Assembly (NCBI GenBank): GCA_020845705.1
Contig: JADLFH010000037.1
Location: forward strand, 32,142 to 96,141
DNA length: 64,000 nt
Direction of reading: 5' to 3'
Origin: Microthrixaceae bacterium
GTDB taxonomy: Bacteria; Actinomycetota; Acidimicrobiia; Acidimicrobiales; Microtrichaceae
Within the stretch, counting starts at the first letter, position 1, and each line of letters starts with the position of its first letter. A program made the translations under genes and the position numbers. Below the pieces are notes generated by a model. That model was not told the DNA's origin, did not search any database, and saw only the letters and a list, made by a program, of their open reading frames with translations. Below, in pieces: positions 35,288 to 42,754 of the stretch.

Positions 35288-35785
35288 ATGCCGAAGGACC
35301 GCGACACGCCGTGGCTGAACGACGATGAGATGCGCGGGTGGCGCTCGTTCATCGCAGCCATGAACCTGGTCCACCGGGCGTTGGATCGCGAGCTGCGCCA
35401 CAGCGTCGATATGACCGTCGATGACTACGGGGTGTTGGTACATCTCTCGGAGGCCACCGATCGCCGTGTGCGCCTCGGCGAGCTCGCCGCCCTTCTCCGA
35501 GTCCCCAAGGCGCACCTCACCTACCGGATACAGCGGATGGAGAAGTCGGGTCTGGTGCGGCGAGTCGGCTGCGACGACGATGGGCGGGGAGTGTGGGCGG
35601 TCATGACCCCCGAGGGCTTCGAGCGGCTGAAGGAGGCGGCGCCCATCCATGTGGCCGGCGTGCGCCGCCACGTTCTCGACCACTGGGACGCTGCGCAGCT
35701 CTCAGCGGTCGGCGACGCCATGGAAGCGCTCCTCCACGGCCACGACGGCTGCTGTGCCGGGGACGGCGCTGCCTCGGCGCCATAG
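35288..35785 (+). CDS. MarR-family regulator beside yceI
   Basis: 165 residues from ATG 35288 (TAGGAT is 6 nt before it; GTG 35282 would abut the hexamer). The winged helix reads LGELAALLRVPKAHLTYRIQ, RMEKSGLVRR and a wing GCDDDGRGVWAVMTPEG. N-terminal and C-terminal helices form the dimer as in other MarR proteins. The palindrome in front of it very likely is its operator, controlling itself and yceI. Three Cys occur (one in the wing, two adjacent near the C-terminus), which could sense oxidants, but this is speculative. Confidence 0.9.
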   Translation: MPKDRDTPWLNDDEMRGWRSFIAAMNLVHRALDRELRHSVDMTVDDYGVLVHLSEATDRRVRLGELAALLRVPKAHLTYRIQRMEKSGLVRRVGCDDDGRGVWAVMTPEGFERLKEAAPIHVAGVRRHVLDHWDAAQLSAVGDAMEALLHGHDGCCAGDGAASAP

Positions 35786-35798
35786 CATCATCGCCTGT

Positions 35799-36752
35799 AT
35801 GTCCGCTTCCCCGCCGACTACGACCAACGCCGTCGCGCCGGTTGTTCGCGCGCGCGGGCTGGTCAAGCGCTACGGGTCGACCTCGGTGCTCGACGGTGCC
35901 GATGTGACCGTGTTGGCAGGGGTGACCGGCCTGCTCGGCGCAAACGGTGCGGGCAAGACGACCCTGCTCGGCCTGCTGTTGGGCCTGCACCGTGCCCAGG
36001 AGGGCAGCATCGAGGTGCTCGGGTTGGATCCCAGCACTGCCGGATCGGAGGTGCGTGCCCGTGTGGGATACGCGCCGGAGCACCATCTGCTGCCGCCCGA
36101 TGTCCCCGCGGACGACTTCGTTCGGCATCTTGCCGAGGTCCACGGTCTGCCGTCCTCGGAGGCGACATCGCGGGCGTCGGACGCGCTCTGGTGGGTTGGT
36201 CTGGGTGAAGAGCGTTTCCGGCCGCTCGGCACCATGTCCACGGGTCAACGCCAACGGGTGAAGCTCGCCATGGCTATCGCGCACGATCCCGACCTCGTCC
36301 TTCTCGACGAACCGACCGACGGGCTCGACCCGACCCAGCGTGAGACGATGCTGGAGTTGATCCGAAGCGTCGGCCACGAGTTCGGCATCAGCGTGTTGTT
36401 GAGCTCCCATCTGCTCGACGAGGTGGAGCGGACCTGCGATCGGGTGGTGATCCTCGACGGGGGCAAGGTGGTTGCCGACGGTCCGATCAAGGAACTGAGC
36501 GGAACCGCCCGCGGAGTACGGCTCGAAGTGGACGAAGACCCGACACCCCTCGTCGCTGCGCTCGTTGCCGGTGGCTACCCGGCGGAGTCCGACGGTTTGC
36601 GTGTGACGATCGGCCAGGCTGAGGGAGCCGACGACCACGACGCGTTGTTGCGGGTGGTTCGCGACCATGTGGCCGATGCCGGCCTCGGCATCCGACGGCT
36701 CGAGCCCCAGGTCGTCACCCTGGAGGACATCTTCTTGGGAGTCGGTCAGTGA
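35799..36752 (+). CDS. ABC transporter ATP-binding protein
   Basis: 317 residues from ATG 35799; TAGCAT is 10 nt before it and overlaps the marR stop. Walker A GANGAGKTT, signature MSTGQRQR, Walker B LVLLDEPTDGLDP and the H-loop LLSSHLLDEVER are intact. The group resembles ABC-2 type exporter ATPases (CcmA-like), with a C-terminal extension. It pairs with the permease that follows (4-bp overlap). First of four linked genes forming two ATPase-permease pairs. Confidence 0.9.
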   Translation: MSASPPTTTNAVAPVVRARGLVKRYGSTSVLDGADVTVLAGVTGLLGANGAGKTTLLGLLLGLHRAQEGSIEVLGLDPSTAGSEVRARVGYAPEHHLLPPDVPADDFVRHLAEVHGLPSSEATSRASDALWWVGLGEERFRPLGTMSTGQRQRVKLAMAIAHDPDLVLLDEPTDGLDPTQRETMLELIRSVGHEFGISVLLSSHLLDEVERTCDRVVILDGGKVVADGPIKELSGTARGVRLEVDEDPTPLVAALVAGGYPAESDGLRVTIGQAEGADDHDALLRVVRDHVADAGLGIRRLEPQVVTLEDIFLGVGQ

Positions 36753-37693
36753 GCGCCGAGCTCTCGGTCGACCCGGCCGCGCCACAGGCGCCTTCGGCCC
36801 GCATCCTCGAGCGTGGCTACCGGCGCTATGACGGCCCTCGCCGGGGCGCCTCGGGTGCCGCGCGCAGCGTGATCCGCCACACCGTGCAGCGTTGTCTCGG
36901 CCTGCACCGACCCGCCCGCGCCAAGGTCTTCCCGATTCTCACCCTGCTCCTCGCGTACGTGCCCACGGTGATCTACGTCGGAATCACCGTCCTCGGGAAC
37001 CGTCTCCAACGACAGGGTGTGCCGGGGCGGGAGATGGTCAACCAGTTCATCCCGACCTACGCGTCGAACTACCTCCAGGTCGTGTTGGCGATCCTGCTGT
37101 TCGCCGCGTTCGTCGCGCCGGAGGTGCTCTGCCCCGACCGAAGGACCGGGATGTTGGGGCTCTACCTCTCCGCTCCGCTGACCCGAACCCGCTACCTGGT
37201 GGCGAAGGCCGCGGCCGTGTTGGCAATGGTCAGCATCGTCACAGTGGGCCCGCCCGTCATCCTCCTGGTCGGCTACGCCACCCAGGGCTTCGGCCCCGAC
37301 GGGCTCGCGGACTGGGTCGGGACCATCGTTCGCATCCTGGGAGCCGGTCTCGCCGTGTCGGTGCTCTACTCGGCAGTGTCGCTGGCGATCTCGTCGATCA
37401 CCTCGCGAAAGGCGGCGGCATCGGCGGCATTCCTCGCCTTGATCATCGGGCTGCCGAGCCTGCTCACATTCCTCGTCGTCGCCGGCGGCTACTCGACGAC
37501 ACTCCGTCTGGGCGATCTCTTCACCCTGCCGTATGAGGCCGTGTTCCGGATCTTCGAGGAACCGTCGCCTTTCCTCGTTGCCGGCGAAGAGGAACTGTCC
37601 GCTGCGACGGTGTGGGCCGCGTACGCAGCGTGGCTTGCCGCGTCGGTCGGGGTGATAGCCGTGTCGTACCGGCGGGTCCAGGTCACACGGTGA
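36749..37693 (+). CDS. ABC-2 type permease
   Basis: 314 residues from GTG 36749, overlapping the preceding stop by four bases. The N-terminal 55 residues are cytoplasmic (ERGYRRYDGPRRGASG is a motif common in this permease group), followed by about six membrane segments (FPILTLLLAYVPTVIYVGI; VVLAILLFAAFVAPEVL; VLAMVSIVTVGPPVILLVGY). LCPDRRTGMLGLYLSAPLTR is the conserved coupling loop of ABC-2 permeases. Substrate unknown. Forms a unit with the ATPase before it. Confidence 0.87.
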   Translation: MSAELSVDPAAPQAPSARILERGYRRYDGPRRGASGAARSVIRHTVQRCLGLHRPARAKVFPILTLLLAYVPTVIYVGITVLGNRLQRQGVPGREMVNQFIPTYASNYLQVVLAILLFAAFVAPEVLCPDRRTGMLGLYLSAPLTRTRYLVAKAAAVLAMVSIVTVGPPVILLVGYATQGFGPDGLADWVGTIVRILGAGLAVSVLYSAVSLAISSITSRKAAASAAFLALIIGLPSLLTFLVVAGGYSTTLRLGDLFTLPYEAVFRIFEEPSPFLVAGEEELSAATVWAAYAAWLAASVGVIAVSYRRVQVTR

Positions 37694-38655
37694 GTCGCCC
37701 CCTGGTAGCCAGACCCGGCGCGGCGATGGTGGAGTTCGACCACGTGAGCCGCTGGTACCGCAAGGTGGTCGCGGTGTCGGAGGTGACCCTCAGCCTGGGT
37801 CCGGGGGTGACTGCGCTGTTGGGGCCGAACGGGGCGGGCAAGTCCACGGTGTTGCGCCTCTTGTGCGGGCTCACCGCGCCCTCGCAGGGGACCGTGACCA
37901 TCTGGGGACATGACCCGCGTCGGGTGCCCGCAGCGATGCGCTTCATCGGCATCGTCCCCCAACACGAGGGCGTGTTTCCGAACATGGGGCCACTTCGCTT
38001 CGTGGAGCTCGCCGGAGTTCTCCACGGCCTGGACGACCCACGGGCCGCGGCGATCGCGTCGCTGGAATCGGTGGAGATCGACCCCGGCGACAAGCGGTCG
38101 GTGGAGACCTACTCGAAGGGGATGAAACAGCGGGTCAAGATCGCCCAGGCCCTGGTGAACGGCCCGGCCATCGTCGTGGCCGACGAGCCGCTCAACGGCC
38201 TCGATCCCCGGCAACGGCGCAGCCTCATCGAGACCTTCGCCAAGCTCGGTGAGCAGGGCCGCTGTGTGGTCATCTCGTCGCACGTGCTCGACGAGGTGGA
38301 ACGCTTCGGCTCACGGGTGTTGGTGATGGCCCAGGGCCGATTGGCCGCCGAGGGTGACTTCCACGCGATCCGGGCTCTCATGGACGACCGGCCGCATCTG
38401 CTGCGCCTGCGGTGCGACCGACCGCGGGAGATGGCTGCGCGGCTGTTGGCCGGCGGGACGGTGAGCGGAGCGACCCTGGTGGGGGAGGACCGCATCGAGA
38501 TCCAGACGCTCGACCTGCCGGCATTCACGCGTGCGGTCGCGCCCGCCGCGCGGGCCGTCGACGCGCTCGTATCGGAAGTCCGGCCCCTGGACGACGACTT
38601 GGAGAGCGTCTTCCGCTACCTGGTGGGCGCGCCCGGCACGGGTGGGTCCGTGTGA
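37690..38655 (+). CDS. ABC transporter ATP-binding protein, second pair
   Basis: 321 residues from GTG 37690, in a GTGA overlap with the previous gene. Walker A GPNGAGKST, signature YSKGMKQR, Walker B IVVADEPLNGLDP and H-loop VISSHVLDEVERFG are visible; the signature starts YSKG instead of LSGG and Walker B is VADEP, seen in the ABC-2 ATPase group. Probably works with the permease encoded next. It is about as diverged from the first ATPase in the operon as members of separate subfamilies. Confidence 0.9.
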   Translation: MSRPLVARPGAAMVEFDHVSRWYRKVVAVSEVTLSLGPGVTALLGPNGAGKSTVLRLLCGLTAPSQGTVTIWGHDPRRVPAAMRFIGIVPQHEGVFPNMGPLRFVELAGVLHGLDDPRAAAIASLESVEIDPGDKRSVETYSKGMKQRVKIAQALVNGPAIVVADEPLNGLDPRQRRSLIETFAKLGEQGRCVVISSHVLDEVERFGSRVLVMAQGRLAAEGDFHAIRALMDDRPHLLRLRCDRPREMAARLLAGGTVSGATLVGEDRIEIQTLDLPAFTRAVAPAARAVDALVSEVRPLDDDLESVFRYLVGAPGTGGSV

Positions 38656-39365
38656 GGGTGCTGCTCGCTCTGTACGGCACCATCCTGCGGGCGGTGGACA
38701 CCCGGGCACGCCGCTATGGGTTCGTGGCGTTGGGGGCGCTCGGAGTGCTGGTCGCGTGGTCGGTGTCGCGCAGCTTCTTCCTGATCGACCCGGTGGCCGA
38801 CGCGACGACGCTTCTCGACGTGTTCAACCTCACGTTCCTGGCTCCGGTGGCAGCGCTGGTGTTCGGCACGGCGGCGCTGGGTGACCCCACCGACGACAAC
38901 ACCCTCGTCTACCTGTGGCTGCGGCCGGTCGCCCGCTGGAAGCTCGCACTCGCCGCCATCGCCGCGGCCGTCACCTTCGTGCTGCCGTACTCGGTGATAC
39001 CCGCGACGATCGAAGCGGCCATCGTGGCGGATGGACCCGTCGTCAGAGCAGCGGCCGTGTCCTCCGCCGCGGCAGGAGTCGCCTACTCCGCGGTGTTCGT
39101 GCTGCTCGGGCTCGTGTCACGCAGGTCGCTGGTGTGGGGCATCGGCTACCTGCTGATCTTCGAGAGCTTCATCGCCCGTGGCGGCAAGTCGCTCGGCGCG
39201 TTGTCGATCCACGCCCACGCCGCGTCGATCCTGGCCCGGACCGCCGAGGTGAAGCTGCGGCTCGGCTACTTCACAAGCCCGACCGCCCTCGTGTCCTTGA
39301 CGGCGATCACGCTGATCGCCGCGTCCGTCACGACCCGGCGCCTGGGTCGGGCCGACGTGCCCTGA
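38652..39365 (+). CDS. ABC transporter permease, second pair
   Basis: 237 residues from GTG 38652, overlapping the preceding stop. Six hydrophobic segments are readable (FVALGALGVLVAWSV; LTFLAPVAALVFGTAAL; LALAAIAAAVTFVLPYSVI; AAAGVAYSAVFVLLGLV; VWGIGYLLIFESFI; LTAITLIAASVTTR), fitting a small ABC-2 type permease. LGDPTDDNTLVYLWLRPVAR is the cytoplasmic coupling loop. Last of the four-gene operon; substrate unknown. Confidence 0.87.
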   Translation: MRVLLALYGTILRAVDTRARRYGFVALGALGVLVAWSVSRSFFLIDPVADATTLLDVFNLTFLAPVAALVFGTAALGDPTDDNTLVYLWLRPVARWKLALAAIAAAVTFVLPYSVIPATIEAAIVADGPVVRAAAVSSAAAGVAYSAVFVLLGLVSRRSLVWGIGYLLIFESFIARGGKSLGALSIHAHAASILARTAEVKLRLGYFTSPTALVSLTAITLIAASVTTRRLGRADVP

Positions 39366-39391
39366 GTCGGAGCGAATAGCGTGCCAGGCCG

Positions 39392-40966
39392 ATGACCGGC
39401 CGTTATGCATTCACGATCGACCTGGGAACCTCGGGTCCGAAGGTTGCGCTGTTCACCGTCGACGGCGATTACGTCGATGGCGAGTTCAGCCCCGTCGAGT
39501 TGGTCCTGGCGGGGACCCACGGGGTCGAGCAACGCCCGGAGGACTGGTGGAGTGGGATCACCTCGGCCAGCGAACGCCTGTGGTCGCGACTGTCGATCGA
39601 ACCCACCGAGGTGGCGGCGGTGTCGGTCACCAGCCAGTGGTCGGGAACGGTGCCGGTAGACGCCGACGGACGTCACCTCCACAACGCCGTCATCTGGATG
39701 GACGCCCGTGGCGCAGCTCAGACCAAGGGCCTGGTGGGTGGTGCGGTGAAGGTCGCGGGCTACGAGCCACGCAAGCTGCGACGTTGGATCCAGCTCACCG
39801 GGGGCGCACCCTCCCACTCCGGCAAGGACCCCATCAGCCACATCTTGTGGATCCAAGACCAGCTCCCCGACGTGGCCCGGGCCACCGCCACCTACCTGGA
39901 GCCGAAGGACTATCTGAACCTACGACTCTGCGGACGGGCGGTCGCCACCTACGACTCGATCGTGTTGCACTGGTTGACCGACAACCGCGACCCGAACCGC
40001 ATCGACTACGTGCCCGAGCTGATCGCCCAGTCGGGTGTCTCCCGCTCGCAATTGCCCGACCTGGTGGCAGCGACCGATGTCATCGGCGGGTTGGGTCACG
40101 ACGCTGCCGCCGAGCTGAACCTCCCCGAGGGGACACCGGTGATCGGCGGGACCCCCGACGTGCAGTCCGCGACGATCGGATCCGGCGCCGTGGGCGACTT
40201 CGAGGGGCACCTCTATGTGGGTACCTCGGCGTGGCTCACCTGCCATGTGCCGTTCAAGAAGACCGACATCCTCCACGGAGTGGCTTCGCTGCCGTCGCCG
40301 CTCCCGGGCAAGTACTTCGTTGCCGACGAGCAGGAGACGGCTGGGGCGTGTCTCAACTGGCTTCGAGATCAGGTTCTGTGGCCCTCCGACGCGCTCGGCT
40401 CGGGCTCAGCGCCCGACGACGCATTCGAGCGGATCGATCGACTCGCGGAGAGTTCGGATGCGGGAGCGAACGGTGTGCTGTTCACGCCGTGGCTCAACGG
40501 CGAGCGCACCCCGGTGGACGACCACACGCTGCGGGCCGGGTGGTTGAACCTGTCGCTTGGGACCACGCGCGCCGATCAGGTGCGGGCGGTGCTCGAAGGC
40601 GTCGCCTACAACAACCGCTGGCTGTTGGGAACGGTTGAGAAGTTCGTGGGCCGCCCCTTCGGAGGGCTGAACTTCATCGGAGGAGGCGCCAACAGCGACC
40701 TGTGGTGTCAGATCCACGCGGACGTGTTGGACCGGGAGATCCGCCAGGTGGAACACCCCATCCGTGCGAACGCGAGAGGCGCTGCGTTGTTGGCGTCGGT
40801 CGCGTTGGGCCACTGCGAGGTGGCGGATCTCGGGTCGAAGGTGAAGGTGGCCCGCACCTACCAGCCGGACCCGGGGCAGCGGGCGACCTACGACGAGATG
40901 TTCGGCCACTTCCGCAGCGTCTACAAGCAGAACCGAAAGATGTACCGCGCCCTCAACGAGGGCTAG
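39392..40966 (+). CDS. FGGY-family carbohydrate kinase (xylulokinase-like)
   Basis: 524 residues, with TAGCGT 9 nt before ATG 39392. FTIDLGTSGPKVALFTVDGD is the phosphate-binding motif, VTSQWSGTVPVDADG and IWMDARG follow as in xylulokinase, and GGTPDVQSATIGSGAV holds the likely catalytic Asp. The FGGY-C domain contains LEGVAYNNRWLLGTVEKFVG and LNFIGGGANSDLWCQIHADV. It should phosphorylate a ketose or polyol with ATP; D-xylulose is only the closest guess. It lies 26 bp after the ABC operon and before the convergent pot operon. Confidence 0.9.
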   Translation: MTGRYAFTIDLGTSGPKVALFTVDGDYVDGEFSPVELVLAGTHGVEQRPEDWWSGITSASERLWSRLSIEPTEVAAVSVTSQWSGTVPVDADGRHLHNAVIWMDARGAAQTKGLVGGAVKVAGYEPRKLRRWIQLTGGAPSHSGKDPISHILWIQDQLPDVARATATYLEPKDYLNLRLCGRAVATYDSIVLHWLTDNRDPNRIDYVPELIAQSGVSRSQLPDLVAATDVIGGLGHDAAAELNLPEGTPVIGGTPDVQSATIGSGAVGDFEGHLYVGTSAWLTCHVPFKKTDILHGVASLPSPLPGKYFVADEQETAGACLNWLRDQVLWPSDALGSGSAPDDAFERIDRLAESSDAGANGVLFTPWLNGERTPVDDHTLRAGWLNLSLGTTRADQVRAVLEGVAYNNRWLLGTVEKFVGRPFGGLNFIGGGANSDLWCQIHADVLDREIRQVEHPIRANARGAALLASVALGHCEVADLGSKVKVARTYQPDPGQRATYDEMFGHFRSVYKQNRKMYRALNEG

Positions 40967-41002
40967 TGCCGTAGCAGCCAATGCGTGGGGTCTGGCGAGC
41001 GG

Positions 41003-41848
41003 TCAGCGGTTCTGCGCCTCGCGGCGGTTTCCGGCGATCGTGCCGATGACGATGATTGCGATCGCTACCAGCATGATGATCGTCGCAAGCACGTGGACCT
41101 GGGGCGGTAGAGCGATGCGGGCCGAGTCGAAGATGCGCCGCGGGAACGTGATGGTCGGCCCGGCCACGAACGACGTGATGATGTAGTCGTCGATGCTGAG
41201 CGCGAGTGACAACAGGAACGCGGCGAGCACTCCCGGGATGATCATCGGCACCGTGATCTGCCAGAACGTGCGTGCCGGGGTGGAGCCCAGATCCGCGGCG
41301 GCGTCCTCCAGCGACCAGTCCAACCCGCGGACACGGGCCTTGACGGTCATCGCCACGAAGCTCAGGCAGAACAACGTGTGTGCGATCACCACTGTCCAGA
41401 AGCCACGGTCGACGCCCAGGTTGAAGAACAGGGTGAACAACGACGAGCCCATGACGATCTCGGGCGTGGTCAACGGCAACACGATGAGCAGGTTCATCGC
41501 GGCGCCACCGTGCATCTTGTAGCGGGCCATGGCCATCGCCATGAGCGAGCCGAGGATCGTGGCGATGATGCAGGCGACCATCGCCACCTCGACGCTGACC
41601 AGCAGAGCGTCGGTGAACGCCTTGTCCTTGAACGGGTGGAGCCAGTTGTCGAAGGTGAATCCCTGCCAGGAAGTGTTGAACTTCGTCTCGGGATCGTTGA
41701 ACGTGAACACGGCGATCGTGACGAGGGGGATGAACAGGTAGACGAAGCCGCCGATCGCGACGATCCACAACACGATCGTTCCCCACGCACGGCGCGGACG
41801 ACCGGGCGAGGAGGTCGACGACATGGGCTTGGTGGTGGTGGCGGTCAT
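41003..41848 (-). CDS. potC: Polyamine ABC transporter permease (PotC-like)
   Basis: 281 residues, ATG overlapping the potB stop. Six membrane segments and the binding-protein-dependent permease loop (EDAAADLGSTPARTFWQITV followed by PMI) are present. Order potAD-potB-potC, sequence and length fit the spermidine/putrescine uptake family; close relatives also carry other small cationic or carboxylate solutes, so the substrate is inferred. Last gene of the operon; its 3' end faces the FGGY kinase. Confidence 0.88.
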   Translation of the reverse strand: MTATTTKPMSSTSSPGRPRRAWGTIVLWIVAIGGFVYLFIPLVTIAVFTFNDPETKFNTSWQGFTFDNWLHPFKDKAFTDALLVSVEVAMVACIIATILGSLMAMAMARYKMHGGAAMNLLIVLPLTTPEIVMGSSLFTLFFNLGVDRGFWTVVIAHTLFCLSFVAMTVKARVRGLDWSLEDAAADLGSTPARTFWQITVPMIIPGVLAAFLLSLALSIDDYIITSFVAGPTITFPRRIFDSARIALPPQVHVLATIIMLVAIAIIVIGTIAGNRREAQNR

Positions 41849-42753
41849 GCCAGGTCCTCCGTTCCCAGGAACTTCGCGTATATGAGTACCGCGGCGGTTA
41901 TCAGCACCATCAGCACGAGGCTGATCGCGGAGGCAGTCGGGAAGTCGCCCGCGTCGAGGAACCTCGACTGGATCACCCCGCCGATCACCGGCTCCCTCGC
42001 GGCGTTGCCCAACAGCTCGTTGTTGATGAAATCACCCGATGCCGGGATGAACGTCAAAAGCGTGCCGGCGACCACGCCGGGCATCGACAACGGCAGGATC
42101 ACCGAACGGAACGTCCGGCTGAAACTCGAATACAGGTCCGATGCTGCGTCGATCAATCCGACCTGCACCTTCTCGAGGCTCACGTAGATGGGCAGCAGGG
42201 CGAAGGGCATGAAGTTGTAGATGAGCCCTCCGATCACCGCCGGCGGCGTGTTCATGATCTTGCCGTTCGTGGTGAGCCGGATTGCGTCGGTCGCCCCGAG
42301 CAGCCCGAGTGAGTCGATGATCCCCAGCACCGGACCGTCATCCGCGAAGAGCGACTGCCAGGCGATGGTCCGCAGCAGGAAGCTGGTGAAGAACGGAACC
42401 ATCACCAGACCCAGAAGGAGGTTGGCCCATCGGCCGGCCTTGAAGGCGATGAAGTAGGCGATTGGGTAGGCGACGACGACACACACCACGGTGGCGATCG
42501 CCGCGTAGATGAAGGCTCGCTCCAGGTGCGGTCCGAAGTCGGTGAACGCGGTCGAGAAGTTCGACCATTTCCACTGGAAGTCGACGTCGCTGCTGCCGCT
42601 CTCCTTGCGGACCGACAGCGCGATCTTCAACAAGGTGACCAGCGGCACCAGGAAGAACAGGTACAGGCACAGCAGGCCCGGCAGCGTCATCAGGTACGGA
42701 GCGAAGCGTGCCTTCCGCAAGGAGCGGTCGTCGGTGGTGTCGTCCTTGGCCAT
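41845..42753 (-). CDS. potB: Polyamine ABC transporter permease (PotB-like)
   Basis: 302 residues from ATG 42753, one base after the potAD stop. FAPYLMTLPGLLCLYLFFLV starts the first of six membrane segments; DAASDLYSSFSRTFRSVILP, in the EAA loop position, is the ATPase contact, and YNFMPFALLPIYVSLEKVQ precedes it as in PotB. Heterodimer partner of PotC. The neighbouring gene encodes ATPase and binding protein together. Confidence 0.88.
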   Translation of the reverse strand: MAKDDTTDDRSLRKARFAPYLMTLPGLLCLYLFFLVPLVTLLKIALSVRKESGSSDVDFQWKWSNFSTAFTDFGPHLERAFIYAAIATVVCVVVAYPIAYFIAFKAGRWANLLLGLVMVPFFTSFLLRTIAWQSLFADDGPVLGIIDSLGLLGATDAIRLTTNGKIMNTPPAVIGGLIYNFMPFALLPIYVSLEKVQVGLIDAASDLYSSFSRTFRSVILPLSMPGVVAGTLLTFIPASGDFINNELLGNAAREPVIGGVIQSRFLDAGDFPTASAISLVLMVLITAAVLIYAKFLGTEDLA

Positions 42754-42754
42754 C

